A DNA stretch of 64,000 nucleotides from Onchocerca volvulus (Eukaryota > Nematoda > Chromadorea > Rhabditida > Onchocercidae). Below the pieces are notes generated by a model. That model was not told the DNA's origin. It searched no databases and saw only the letters and a list, made by a program, of their open reading frames with translations. Positions 15,891-28,600 of the stretch are shown piece by piece. Every line of letters starts with the position of its first letter. Position 1 is the first letter of the stretch. The position numbers and the translations under genes were made by a program. The stretch spans positions 11,249,560 to 11,313,559 of the forward strand of contig HG738140.1 of assembly GCA_000499405.2 (NCBI GenBank). The letters are read 5' to 3'.

Positions 15891-18800
15891 AATCTTCATT
15901 TGAAGGTTGTGTTGAATTTTGCTGACTTGTATTTTGTTTTTGTATTTAAATTTTGCATCTTTTTGAAGATAACTGTTGGTGAACACTTACGAGCGCGACA
16001 TAATCAACATATCATCCGGCAACGACAGCAGCAACAAAAGCAGCAACGACAACAGCTACAACAGCAGCAACAACAACAGCAAACAATAAAAATACAGCGG
16101 CAACGAGAACTACCAGTTACATCTTATTTATCAGAAACATTGAATGCTTATACACAAGCAGTAGCAGTGCCAATCGTCTGTGGAGAAGACAGTATTTCAG
16201 CTCGGTTACGGCAGCAAATTCCGGACTCTTTATCGATTTACAGTGAGAATGAAACCATTAATGGCGATCAGTCTTCAAATCAGCTAACTTTGAAACATAA
16301 GTTAGTTAATGATCCAAATCATAGGGCTTTTAGAATATTTCAAAAAAACTCATGTCGTCCACCAAATTAACTTCAGAGATGCTATAAAAATGTATCACGA
16401 TTGGCTAAGAATTTCATGCTAAGATATATATTAGAAAACCGATTTATGCATAATGCTATTGTAGTATTTGTGTTTGCATTTATGTTTTTTATCTGAACAC
16501 ACTTTCGGAAAGCGGTTTTTAAAAAACACGCAATAAAGAGCTCCATGAAAACAATATGCTCTTTGCTTGTGGTGCGGAAACCGAGGAGGTATCTCTTAGA
16601 TATAACCTCAATAATTGGAAAATCAGAAAAACGAAAAGTGGTACATCATTGGTAACTTAGAAATTATCATTTGTTCAAATCATACTATGTGCCATGAGCA
16701 GCATTTTTTTATCTTATAATGATGTGACTAATGTTCAGAGATATTATACTGTCTTTGAGCGGATCTTTTTAGCACTCCAAGACAGTTCTCTTATTACACA
16801 ACAAGAGTGCATTATGATGGTGATAGTGGCATTATCACTTGTGATACTTACGATCAACAACAGCAAAGGAGAAATAGTTTTAAAATGGAAGAACCGTTAC
16901 TGAGGTAAATTGGAAAATAAAGTTTTAAATATTTACTAGTTTTTTCGAAGCAAACTTTAGTTATTGGGAAATGTCCGATTGTTTTTAAGAGGAAGGAATT
17001 TTATAACTAAAACGCAAATTTCTTTTAGTGCGTTGATAATAAGTTATCGAAACGAGTAACATTGCAGTCCGCTAGATACATCTGCACGTGCCTCAGCACC
17101 ACCAATTCTAACAACTTCCACTGCTCCAATCAATTATTCTGATATGGCACAAGCACAATTACCAAAAAATGAGAAATGTGAAGCGCGGCCATTGGCAAGT
17201 ATTATCACCACTGCACCACTCTCCACGTTTGTTATCACAATTACTGTTTGATTTCGCTAACTAAACAGTTCGTTGATTTCATAAATTTAGGAGATACACA
17301 TGAATTTATTTAGCTGTTAAGTACAACAGTTAAAATCTGCAAACGAATTTATTCATAAACTGGAAGAGAAATTTAAACATAATAAATAGACAGAAGTTCA
17401 CAATGTTCGATGGAGTGAGATGAATTTTTATTTTAAAAAATGTTTTTCTGAATTCAAGATCATGCTCTGCAACTGAATCAAGTCAATCTCAACAGCAACA
17501 GAGCACGAATTGTACAGTGCTCACTAAACCTGTGATACGTAACATCGCGCAAGCGCAAAAACTACCATCATCAGCTTCATCAACAATATCTTATCACAGC
17601 GGTGAAAGCAGGGCATCTACTGCCACTGATTATCGTTATGAATGTCCTGAATGCCAGAAAACGTAAGCTGCATACATTTGTATGTTGCGTCATGTTACTT
17701 GAAGTCATTACGTCACGCATATTATTTAAAGCTACCTTGTTTAACGCATTCATCATATACAGCAAACATTTTAAAGTCGAAGTTTAAAATCACAACGACC
17801 TGAGTATGCATGGAGACCAAGTTCCCATAATTCATGCATACAGTTGCTCGAGCATATATTCAAGACAATATGTGATAATAGAATTCTCGTTTGCACCGCT
17901 TGTTAATATCATAGTATGCAGGATCGTATATCAGCTTCAGCATATCTGTGTATGAGCTTTTTTAATATTCTGAAAATTTCCATAAGATTTTAATTAACAT
18001 ACCTTCATTTATTAACATGGATGAATCATGCGAGTTGTATTACCTAACTGTTTCGAAATTTAAATTTGTTTCTGCTAGTCTCAACATATTGAACACAAGA
18101 TTGATTATATAGTTGGGAGCGAGCAAATGTGCACTGCAGCAAGTGCTTCTTTTTCTGTTTTCATTCAAACGTACTGTTTTTTTTTATAGCTCAAATTTTG
18201 AAGATGTGATTAGTCAATCGATTGATCGATCGGACAGTTGCTCGGTTGAGCGTGCCAGACGCGTTGTTGCTCAATCTGTGTAAAATTTTTGTTGCAAATC
18301 TTCGCATTTCATTTTCTATGATTGTGATGTACTGTAGCCTACATCTCTTCTCTGCATTCCGAGTTTCACATTTGAAGTCTGCTTAATTTTTAGAAATTTT
18401 CACTGCTACCAAACTTTGTATTTAGATTTTGAGTCATCGCATTAGCCATTTTATCTTACCTTGTCATGTCAATTTCTAAGGATGCGAGGTACAACTTTTT
18501 GGAAATATCACTAATATAACCGAAAAAGAAATATCTCCGACCATTCCGCTTTATATTCTGCTGTAGACTAGTAAATTTACCTGGGGTATCGATTCGATGT
18601 ATCGAATAAGTTACATTTCACCAAACATTATATTTCCATTTTTCTATATCTTAGTGTTCTCTTTGGCTTATACAAATCTTGCATTTTTGTCATTCTAAAT
18701 TTTCAATATATTTCAAGCCACTAATTTCATCTTTTTAAAGTCTTTGTTTTCTCACTTTTATTCGTTCATACCTCTTTGTCGGTTTTGGATAATGACTTTT

Positions 18801-21800
18801 ATTTTTCACTTATATATTTTTCTTTATGAAAAAAAAAATCTTTTTTGATATTCTGCGATGAAGGTTTTTTAACATTTTTAAGGCTTATGTTGTAAAATAT
18901 TGTTTTTCTCAAGTTAATTTAAAACCGATTGAGTTTCATTTTTGTTTTTCAGTTATTCCTGCCGAAAAAACGTTAAAAGGCATCGTATAGCGGTCCACAA
19001 GTTAACATCTGAAGCAGTAGCCAGGACTGAGCCCATACGAGTGTTACTTACAAATAATAGTGAACAAAAACAGCGACAACTGCAACAACAACGACAACTG
19101 CGATTGCTTCAAACTACTGAATTAAAGAGTATCAAGAGGTATTAAATCTTTCGTAAGATGGCTTTTATTTGGATTATTGTTGATGAGGAAATTTTCCTTC
19201 ATCCTGAATTCTTATTTTTTGATCAGAAATTTCTTTCGAAGAATATGTTTATATTTTTACATCATCAATTTCTTATTAATCTGGGAAGTATTCTCTTTGC
19301 AACGTCTTTATCCGATTTCAAAGCATCATCATAATTCAGACTTCACTAGGCTATTGTGAAGAGACAAAGTAACTTTATTTTTTCTTAATTTTGTTATGGT
19401 CAGTTTCTTGTCAATTTAATGCACCAAATTTATTTGAATTTTGAAAAATTGGACATTATACGAGTATTCATAATTCAATTGAATTTTTTTTTGTAGTTCG
19501 AAATTGTTAAATGAAAATTCGGATATGCCGCAACAGCAGCAGCATTCTTCCGATTTTGGGAATTCTACGACTCAATCACTGCCAAACGCTATGCTATCGC
19601 AGCAAATGCACCTTCAACTAGAACAGCGGCAGCAGCAGCTTCATGAACGTCAGCTGAAATCGCAACTGCAACTTCAGCAGACACAATTTCAAGAACAGCA
19701 GCAGATTATAGCAGGATCTGATCACTGTAGAGATTCTGTAGCAGTTACATCAATAATACCTGTAAGTACCAGTTGGACATCTTCAATTACGTCTATGTCC
19801 CAGTCAGTGCCGCAGAATATAGATGAATATCGGTTGAACGAAGAAGAGGGCGTGCAACTGGCTGAAATTGGAGAGGATCTGAAGCAATCTGCAGAATACA
19901 AATTGGTAATATTTTTATTATTTTCCGATCTTATGTGTTTTTGATATGATAATGCTTAACTTAGTGATTAAAAGACAGGTTATTTTAGTTGTTTTACGAA
20001 TAAACCCTTATTCTGTAATTAGGATGACTATTCGATCAAACTTATTTTATTAGAAACGTGAAGAACCAGATGTAAGAAACATAGACACCTGAAACATAAA
20101 TACAATGATAATCAACCAAAATTTTATTTCAAATTGAATATTCTAGACTGAAGCAGATAGTGAATCAGATAACAGGAGACCGGTGGCTGAATTAGCAGAG
20201 GCTGATACAACTTTTCATGAAGAATATGAAGACAGCAGCGGGTAGGCATATTATAATTTTCTATTTATAAAATCTTAGCAGAACGGCAGTATTCCAACGA
20301 ATTCATATCTCTATATATTACGCATATAACTTTCAGCCGTAGTAAATTTGAAAATATTTTATGAGATTTATGATTAATGTGTAATAAAGCTATATTTGAA
20401 ATTCGCAATCTGCAGCGCAATTGACTGAAGTCAAACTATAACAGGGATATTATTTTTCTGTTTTCTAGACGATTATATCCATCACACCCATCATCGCTGT
20501 CATCGAATGGTGAAGTTGTTTCACCGCCATCAAATCCTCCTTCAAACAGTTCCGTTTCATCAAATTATCCCATCACGAGTCCTGTGGTTAGCAGCCTCAA
20601 TTTTTTTATTTATCCTCATAATTAACGCTTTCTTGCTTTTTTGGATTCGAGAAAACATATTATGAAAACAGAAACTCATGACATATATGTTGGTAACTAA
20701 TCCAAATTAAAAATAAAAAAAAAAACTCCCCCTAAAAAAAGTACCTGTTGATGATTTTTTAAAATAACTTACCTCAAAGAAAGTTTTTTTTGCTTCTGTT
20801 TACTATTAGAGTGAGAGTGAATACTCACAAAGTTGGAAGTAGTATTAAAGATGTAAATGCCATAACTTTTTATAAAATAATTTTGAGCAGTATTTTTCAG
20901 TTTGATCACTAATGTTTAAATATTGATCAAAATCACTTAATAAGTTTCTACTTGTTCAAATTTTTAAAGAACTTTATTTAAAGGAGAGTCTAAACATGAA
21001 TTTTAGAAGAACTCTTTTTGAAATTCATATAATAAATAATATTCAAATAAGCTTTGTACAAATACATTTTTAGTGAGTTATGGCTGGTCAAATTTCTCAA
21101 ATTTTTATTCTCTTCAGTAATGATTAAATCTGCAGGCCTCTCAGACATCTTCAATTATATCAGAAAATAGTGGTTTTGCGGCACAATTACCGCCTATAAA
21201 AGCACCACCACTTTCATCACCATCTCATTCATCGCAGCAGATGGCGATAATGCAGAACCAGAGAATTTATCAGCAATCGCAATCGCGTATCTCATCAAAT
21301 GAAGGTTAATTTTGAAGATTTATATTTTTTGTAACTTATCATTCAAAAAAAAAAAAAAAAAAGGATTACAAGGAAGATTTAATTTATTGCGAAGTAGCTA
21401 TTTCATTGTCAATGTTAAATTTTTATTTTATTCTCGCTTCAACATATATGCACATACTATAGTTAATGCACAGCCTGTTGTTTTTGACGAAATTTTGAAC
21501 AATAACCATCGGGATTTTTAAGTTTTCTCTGTTCTTATTTCAGGTTAATTTTCGAAATACATATCCAGTTTTTCCTAATTCATAAATTTGTTTTTGTACT
21601 TTATAGATTTTCTGCTAATTTAATCTTCCAGGTCGAACGCCAAATCCAGAGATGATTAATGGTAGTGCTGTGTTCACAAAACCAACAAATATTGTTCGTT
21701 CGCAATATTCCTGTTCTACAAAAGCTCCTTCAACGCGAAATTATTTTCACTCATCATCAAAGCAAAAACAACATATCTGCGTCGACTGTAATAGGTTGAT

Positions 21801-24800
21801 TTTTATTTATCTTTTTAACTAATTTAAATATATTATAAATAGTTTTGTGTCTTTTCAGAAAGTTTTCATGTGAGGAAGCATTTGACAAAACTGTTTACAG
21901 ATTAAGAGTAGGAAACATCCAAAATCTTGGATATTATTTTTGACAGATATACTTGAATTTTCACTTTGTTCTCTGCTCTTATTCTTCATATCTGTTCTAG
22001 AATATTTCGCTAGCATTATTTATTCTTATTGTAAAATTATAAATCTTGTAAATATAAAAATACCACACTCTAAATGTTGTACGTGTGTCATATCATGTTC
22101 ATAAGGAAGTATTAATCATTGTTCAGATGGCTTAAAATGTTAGCGGAGTAAACATTCACTGCAATCTGTCTGTTGTTTGTTGATATAATTTAAATCATAT
22201 TGAAACAGCTGAAACATTTAAATTTCAAGCTGAAACATTTAAGGGCGCTTTCATCAGATTATTCACTTAAACGACATCGTTTGACATGTGTTGAAGCGAA
22301 GGCTGCAGCTGCAGCAAAAGTAGTAGATACTGCAACTTCTGGTGCAGATATGCGCAGTGATGATTGGTAGGCAAGACTTGTCCGTTTGAAGGCTCTTAAA
22401 AATAATTTAAAATATAGGATATCTGGTACAAAATAATTACTATGAATTGATTTATTAGTATACATTTGCCTAGCATATGTTCAGTTTGTATCCCTACCAC
22501 TTTTCATCAAAACGTGAAACATAGTTTTAATATTACAATATAATGTAATATTAAAGCCATGTTTCACGTTTTTCACTACTAATATATTTCACTGTCACCT
22601 TCGTGCGTTTACTTCAAAATTAAAAAAAAAAAAACAAAAAAAAAATTCGTATTATGAAAGCAGTTTTACCTGTTTCGAGTATTTTTCAGCACAAAAGCGC
22701 AACAAGAGCATTATAATGGCTCCCGCAGTTCGAGATCATCTGTGTTTTCGAATGAACCGATAATCAAGGAGTTTTCGGTACTTTTTGTAATCACTGCATA
22801 TTGTTTCTTTATATAAATCTTTGACAAACCAATTCATTGTCGGAGGAGTGAAGTTTCTTCTATATTTTTCAAATATTTCTATTTAAATTGAGTGCTAATA
22901 AATAGTGTTGTTGGATTACTTCATTTATTTATTATTTTTTAACTCACTCTATTTTTTTTCAAGTAACATTATTTAAAAAGCTTTAAAAAGATATATATAT
23001 TCATTTCTTTTTTGCTTTAAAAAGATATATTTCATTGTTCTAGTGTATAAACACGCCGTCTTACGGATTGAGTGATTCAGAACTACGAATGTCACGACAA
23101 CTTACGTCACCGTCTACGAAGGTTGGTTTTTTACTTCCACCATTTAATTTAAATTTTACATTTCTATGGATTTTTTCAAATTATTTTCTAAAATTTATAA
23201 TTGAGTTAATTTTTCAGAATACCGATGTGGTGTTATCTCAGACATATTCTTCGTATGACGAAGATACGGATAATGGTGTGCTGTGTCGTGTTTGTGATTG
23301 CTGGTTACCTGGACAACGAGAATTTGATCGCCACTGTGATGAATTGCATCCCGTTGCTGCCGATCCGGATAGTACAACCGTACCTCAAACGTTAATAATT
23401 ATCTAAAATCTGTAGGGTCGTGTTTTATGATTTTCAATAATAATTGCATAATAATCTTGAGCAATTATTCTCTTTTATAAAAATGCCACTTTCTTTCCGC
23501 TAATATGGAATATCAAGCTTGTGAGAATTTGAATCATAGTAGAAAAATGGACTGATCATAATAATTTTTTTCTCTCCAATTACAGATTTGAACAGACAAC
23601 GTTACCGTCTGGATCAATAATGTTGAGCACAGCGACGCCATCAGAAGTAAATTTGAATCCATCGGGTTCATACTCTGTTGCTACTGCAAATCGAAAGCGG
23701 GTATCTTCGGATCCTCTTGAATCCGGAAGCTATTTCAGCACTAAAAATGGACGGCATTTATGTCAGGTATCAAAATGATTTTCTTTTTTTTTAATATTTT
23801 TTCTCCTTAAGTTATTGAAAACAAAGCAGTAGCATGCTTCAAAGGGATTTAAATAACCAGGTTAGGGAACTCAAATACTTCCGAGGTGTATAGTTGCATA
23901 GTTCCAGACATGCGGAAAATATTATTCATCAGAATGGAATTTGGAAAGACACCGACGAGAAAGTTGTCCACTGCAAATGAAGCGGTTGAAAAATATTGCT
24001 GATGAAAAAATAAGGTAATGAGCAATTATCAAAGCGCATAATTATTTTTAGAATTTGGTAGCTGAAGAATTAGTTTATTCAAAGTTTTAGAGCTTACTTA
24101 GTCTAAATATTTGTTTTTGTTGGTAAAACTGCGTTATTAATTGATAAATTTTCTGACAATCGCAGTGATGAACAGAGATCATTTTATTACATTAATAATG
24201 CAATCCAATCTGAGATTTAAATGTGCATGAAGTGACTAATGAGATGGATTTCCTCGCTGTAGTTAGTTTCTTTCAGCTGTGGGTCAAAGAAGCTTTAACC
24301 TTTTTCCATAATTTGGATTAACTGAATTATTATTCAAGATTGGCAAAATTGGAACCGGTGGATTTGTTGCAGTTTCAAACAACTATAAGTACCAGATGGG
24401 TGGATGACTGCGCTTTGATTGTTGGTGAATCTCGAATTGGTGTTCCAAGAGCGGTAAATTTATAAATTTTCTGATAAGATTTGTATGAAAAATACTGGAA
24501 GATGTCAGTATGTCTAAACGAAAAAACAGCTAATAAGAATTATTGATCAGTAAAGTCTGGAAATATGGTGAATTTGGATTGGAGTAGAAAGAAAAAGGAG
24601 ATACAAGATCGCTGAAACGCTGTAATGACAGTTCTGTGCGCTAGAAAATGACAAAGTTAATTATCATATAGTCTTTTTGAATCCAAAAATTTAAAATTTT
24701 TATTTTAGATGCTTTCGAGAGCTTCAACATATTTTTCATCTTTATTTCAATATTATGAAAATCATAATGATGTTCCACTGCCGGTTCCTGTTGATCCTAT

Positions 24801-25641
24801 TGCATTTCATCAAGCTATGGAAGCATTTAAAGGTCTTTTACAACTTGACGGTAATCTTTTAAATTTGTGTCGATCTTTTCCATTGATTTCTTGGATATTG
24901 CGAACTTATTCGATAATAAAACTTGTCATCTTTCATAAAATTTTTTTTTCCAAATTTTGATGTTGAAGTGAATATCTTTAGGTAAAAATATTGACTGCAT
25001 ATTATTTATGGCTGATAAGTTCAAAATTAAACCCCTTTATGATCGATGCGAGCGTTTTATCGCCGAAAAAGTAAGTTTGAATCTTCATCCCTTCATTTTT
25101 TTCTTGCCGTTTTTGATTCGTGCCGAAGGCTGCTACTATAAATATCCTTGCAGATTGATGCACTTCATTTTATTGGTTTAAAATTGTGTATTCCCTCCCG
25201 AAATACTCTCCATCTTCATACGGAAAAGAAGATTGTGGTGATGGAGGGTCTGGGCATTTAAAATTGAATTTGAGTCATTCAGTAGCCAGATTTATATTTA
25301 TTTGCGTATCATGAGTTGTGATGATTTTGTTCAACGACCATTGTCTATGTGAGTAAGTTAAGGATAAGACAGAATGATTTACATAATTATTTATATGATG
25401 ATTGCGAGCCAGTTCTGTTTTTCAGTTCTTTAATGTATTTGAACTATTTCAGTTGCCTTCATCATCAGTGATGCACGCAATTCGGTTAGCAGAGCAATAT
25501 CGAATGTGTGAAATAAAACAAGCGCTGTTCGATTCGATTTCTATAGATGTATTTCGTAGTCTTGCAGCAGATGAAGATTATCGACAGATGGGTGCTGAAT
25601 TGAAAGCTGAACTTTTAGAAAAATGGGGTACTTTCTTGTAA
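1..25641 (+). CDS. Large multi-zinc-finger protein with C-terminal BTB domain (5' partial)
   Basis: Probable sequence-specific nuclear regulator, inferred from seven zinc fingers plus a BTB dimerisation domain. Exons, all phase-compatible: 1-22 (edge, uncertain), 2102-2470, 2969-3100, 5402-5524, 5794-6099, 8355-8550, 9429-9518, 9723-9850, 10467-10732, 11105-11334, 11636-11725, 12754-12934, 13168-13316, 14133-14303, 14750-14911, 15357-15765, 15969-16300, 17068-17226, 17459-17662, 18953-19138, 19497-19905, 20147-20241, 20469-20586, 21136-21304, 21632-21794, 22244-22366, 22690-22777, 23044-23121, 23218-23390, 23586-23766, 23902-24014, 24339-24453, 24709-24850, 24982-25070, 25453-25641 (stop TAA). 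About 2049 codons lie in the window. Linkers are rich in Ser, Thr, Asn and Gln, with polyQ runs in exons 15969 and 19497. No start codon is visible, so the 5' end lies upstream. It may be two genes or have isoforms, but unbroken phase across all junctions argues for one. I do not recognise a named orthologue. Confidence 0.8.
1676..2001 (-). CDS. Possible nested minus-strand exon, basic protein of unknown function
   Basis: An open minus-strand stretch runs from an acceptor-like TTTTAG at 2002-2003 to a stop at 1676. It reads a hydrophobic N-terminal segment (LITVLILSNSCLISWI) followed by a Lys/Arg-rich part (IIKKIGKERQKKRIKK) and a mixed-charge tail. That order resembles a signal anchor plus basic secreted peptide. 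It contains no suitable ATG at its upstream end, so a first exon above 2003 would be needed. It lies inside the 2-kb intron before exon 2102 of the zinc-finger gene, on the opposite strand. Its composition looks more coding-like than the flanks, but I recognise no family and it could be chance or a decayed fragment. Confidence 0.25.
3101..5401 (+). other. Long intron of the zinc-finger gene
   Basis: About 2.3 kb of AT-rich intron. It contains a local tandem duplication around 4645-4690 (the unit GTAGTTAGAATGAATAAC occurs twice) next to a perfect 10-bp hairpin at 4705-4729. No coding segment was seen on either strand. Confidence 0.6.
4705..4729. repeat. Perfect 10-bp inverted repeat
   Basis: CACTATGGTG at 4705-4714 is the exact reverse complement of CACCATAGTG at 4720-4729, with a 5-nt loop. 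It is intronic and probably a simple local palindrome. Confidence 0.7.
6100..8354 (+). other. Long intron of the zinc-finger gene
   Basis: About 2.25 kb of AT-rich intron between exons 5794-6099 and 8355-8550. It contains only T-rich tracts and short chance ORFs. No RNA gene or repeat of note was seen. Confidence 0.55.
15846..15886 (+). repeat. Poly(T) tract, 41 bp
   Basis: An uninterrupted run of 41 T in the intron just upstream of exon 15969-16300. It probably extends the pyrimidine tract of that acceptor and is prone to length error. Confidence 0.9.
16010..16090 (+). repeat. CAG/CAA repeat coding for polyglutamine
   Basis: An interrupted CAA/CAG/CGA run within exon 15969-16300 encodes a Gln/Arg-rich block ending in eight consecutive Gln. 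It lies in the linker between zinc fingers 3 and 4. Similar Gln-rich coding is found in exon 19497-19905. Mixed CAA and CAG codons suggest a selected coding tract, not a raw microsatellite. Confidence 0.8.
22509..22572. repeat. 64-nt imperfect hairpin in an intron
   Basis: AAAACGTGAAACATAGTTTT at the left pairs with AAGCCATGTTTCACGTTTT at the right. Arms of about 30 nt continue through TAATATTACA/TGTAATATTA around a tiny loop. It sits in the intron between exons 22244-22366 and 22690-22777 of the zinc-finger gene. It could be a miRNA-like precursor, a remnant of a terminal-inverted-repeat element, or a chance fold-back. The loop is short for a typical miRNA. Confidence 0.75.
24339..25641 (+). 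other. C-terminal BTB/POZ domain exons
   Basis: Four exons (24339-24453, 24709-24850, 24982-25070, 25453-25641) encode roughly the last 178 residues. The pattern fits a BTB fold: a WVDDCALIVGE strand, then RAMLSRASTYFSSLFQ (the usual vLs-xS-xYF-xxLF helix), PIAFHQAMEAFKGLLQ, and MADKFKIKPLYDRCERFI, followed by a BACK-like stretch with LAEQYRMCEIK. BTB domains mediate dimerisation and cullin-3 or corepressor binding. Most BTB-zinc-finger proteins carry BTB at the N-terminus, so its place after the fingers is unusual. The TAA stop at 25639-25641 overlaps a good donor (TT|GTAAGC), so read-on splicing to a further exon is possible, but I found no convincing in-frame one. Confidence 0.75.
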
Positions 25642-28600
25642 GCATCTGGAAGTTCAATTCCATTTTGTTATAGTCTCAGGTTTGGCACCTTGCACAGTTG
25701 CTTTATCAGAAATTTTTTTTTTATGAAGTTGTTTTATTTGTATGCTCTTTCACTCTTTTCCCTTCTCCCGATGTACAGGTGATATTTTTTGTATTCTTCA
25801 ATTTCCTCAAGCTTTTTAAGATTTGAAAATCTATTTTTAGGACTCTAACATTCCTGAGGTAATTTTAATTTGCAGATAAGGAGAATATAATGTAGTGATG
25901 CGTGGTCTCCGCAGTTAAATTTTGCTTTTTTGCACAGCAGTCTTTTCATTGTGCAATTTTTAGAACTTTTAGAAGGAAATAGAAGTTCCGAATATTGTCA
26001 TTGCTGAGCTTATCTTTAGTTTGGTATAATTAAGATCTAACTTCCATTATGCAGACATTTTTCGTAGAATGAAACGCTATATGTATCGTTTGGATGCTGT
26101 GGCAATTGAATTTGTTTTTTGATTCATGATATTTTAACTGGAGCAGTTACCGATGGACTATGATTATCCATTACAAAAAGTGGTTTTTGCGGATTGAAAT
26201 TTTTTTTTCAGAAATTAGCTACATATCAGTATTCAAGTCCAACTGTTAATGTTATGATAGAAATTTATCAAGGCTTCGGTCAGAACTGATTTTACTTTCT
26301 TGAGATAATCGCTTTAATCTTTGTATAATTTGTCATATTTTGAGTTCGTGAACTTTTTGTACAACTTATAATATATTAATGTTTTTGACCTCATCGCTTG
26401 GGTTTTTATCAGTGACCTAACAGTTGATGAGATATTCTTCAACCATTCAAAGGGAATTAAATAGCTAAAGATGAGATAGATGAGAGAAGAGAAAGAGATC
26501 TAAGAGATTAGTATAATCTCGTATTTGTATAGCCTAATAAATGTTTTAGCTAAGATTTTATATCCTCATTTCTGGGATTCTAAATCTAAAACGTTGCATA
26601 GGAATCAGTGGAATCGTTTCTCTCCCCATCTTCTCTAATATATATCCCAATTATTATTGTTTATAGTTATGCTGCCAAGATCTCAACTAAATGTCATAAC
26701 GATCTCTTTAAAATAATCCAATCCGTCCCTTTATTAGTGAATAGATTCCTTTATCAGTAATATTTTTTTTGAAATCAACAACAATAGTTTCTTGACTAAT
26801 TGTTATATCTTGCCACGAGTAATAATATCTAAATAAGTGTTTGTTCTTTTGAACGACTTTTGAGCTTTTGTTCTTATCTGAGAACACATTAATGACTTAT
26901 TAATTTTTGCTAATTAAAACCTGCTTTTGGAAGGAAGACAATAGGATTCATTGTATTCGAGTCGATGAAAAAAGTGATGTCTAGAGTAAGCCAAGAAATT
27001 TTTCAAATTATAGAAATACCGAGCAATCCTAGCTTGGTATTTCTGTTATATGAAGGTTTTTAAATTCAAATTTTAATTTTTCGCATTTTCATAGTTCTGG
27101 AAATATTCGGAATGTTCTGATAGTTTTGGGAGCATTTATTTTTCTCCACTTCGCATCATTGCTGCTTTCATGCTTATGACTGAAAAGTTTTTCAGTTTAT
27201 CTGCAAGCATGTTAAAAAAATTTCGCATATTTGATTTCAGTTGTTGAAACCATTAAATTTAAAAAGAAAAACTTTTCCATTCCGTCTTTACATATGTGCT
27301 TCTTTTTCTATTTATATATTATACAAACCCAAATTCCATTTTTCTTTTGAACTTAAAAAATTCTGACAAAAATGTGCTTTATTTTTGTGCTTCATTTCTT
27401 CCGAACAATTTCTTTCGATGCTATTGTAAGTTTTTGCTTGACAGAGGAGTTAGAATTTCAAGTTTTCAAAACTGCAAGCCTTAAGCAGAATGTACTAGTA
27501 TTCAGAAAAGAGTCAGGTTTCCAAATTGCCAAAAATGCAGACCCCAAATGAATGTATTGATAGTCTAATAAAATGACGATTGCATGGTTCCTTAAATGTT
27601 ATGCAACTATCAGAATATTATTTTCTCTGCAGATGATTTTTATATTGACTACTTAATCATAATTCCTTATATTTTAATGGATCGATCTTAGCACTATAAA
27701 AAGAGAAAGTGCATTTCGCTGCCTCAGCGATTTTTCATCTGCAAAGAAAAGCTTGTAAATATCCATAGTAAATTTTTGGTTTTAATTTGAAGCTTCTTAC
27801 AAGTTTCATCACAACAATCGTACTTGGAATCGCTTGAAGTACTATTAAGTATTATATCACACTTTACGATTTGTATGTTCGTTTAGAGCATTAGGAAATG
27901 ATTTTTGATATTAAGACTCTAGATAGAGAAGTAAACCAAATCAGTCAGCGGAACCCTTGTGAATGGAAACTGAGCATTTTAGAACATTTTTTCCAATCCT
28001 AAAAGTTTTTCACTCGAGCTATATTATGTCAATTCTTTGACTTTTTTAAAATCTCATTCTATGTTTGTGATACTTTTATTTCTAATCATTCTTTTTTTTT
28101 TGGAATTTCCTGTCGTCTGTTTCACAAAAGTTCATTCCGATCGCGTGCAGTCGAACTCACATCAATTCCTATTTTGACCTTCTTTAACATGCTTCGATGT
28201 TTTCGGAAAAAAGCAGCTGTATTATTCATTGTAATTTCAATTTGCTATAACACAGCTTAGATGTTGTTGCAGAAAGTTTGTGCCACAGTAGCTGAACGTT
28301 ATCATCTAACATAGCCATTTCATTTTATCACTCTCGGGATAATCATGTTCATTTTATATCATTTTTCTATCTTAGTGTTGGTAATGTTAATTATTCAATC
28401 TTAACCTCAACTTATTTTATGGTCTTTTAGTAAATATTTGAAATCTTCAAAAAAAAAAGAAAAAAAAACCATATTTTCACCGTTTGTTTACCTAATTTAT
28501 TTTCTCTCATTTCTAAAATTTTTTTATAAAATTTCTCGTGGTTTTCTTTGAATGATTGGATAAAATATTTCTTTGTACTATTTTTCCCGCTATTTCTTAA

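Larger units (their letters stand above)
10467..24014 (+). other. Seven zinc fingers spread over the large protein
   Basis: Fingers lie in exon 10467-10732 (CVDC...RHRMSC), exon 13168-13316 (CESC...RHRSTC), exon 14750-14911 (CEDC...RHRATC), exons 17459-17662 plus 18953-19138 (CPEC...RHRIAVH), exons 21632-21794 plus 22244-22366 (CVDC...RHRLTC), exon 23218-23390 (CRVC...RHCDELH) and exons 23586-23766 plus 23902-24014 (CQFQTC...RHRRESC). Fingers 1, 2, 3 and 5 share the spacing C-x2-C-x12-H-x3-C with a Leu-Lys/Gln-Arg-His-Arg helix end, so Cys replaces the last His. Fingers 4 and 6 are ordinary C2H2. Finger 7 is C-x4-C-x12-H-x4-C. They are about 100-400 residues apart rather than in a tandem array, except fingers 6 and 7, which are about 75 residues apart. 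Four near-identical fingers in one chain suggest internal duplication. Confidence 0.8.

Noticed and set aside
26055..26121. Short plus-strand frame reading RRMKRYMYRLDAVAIEFVF
   Set aside because: Not in phase with the BTB exon and no partner exons; too short to support as a gene.
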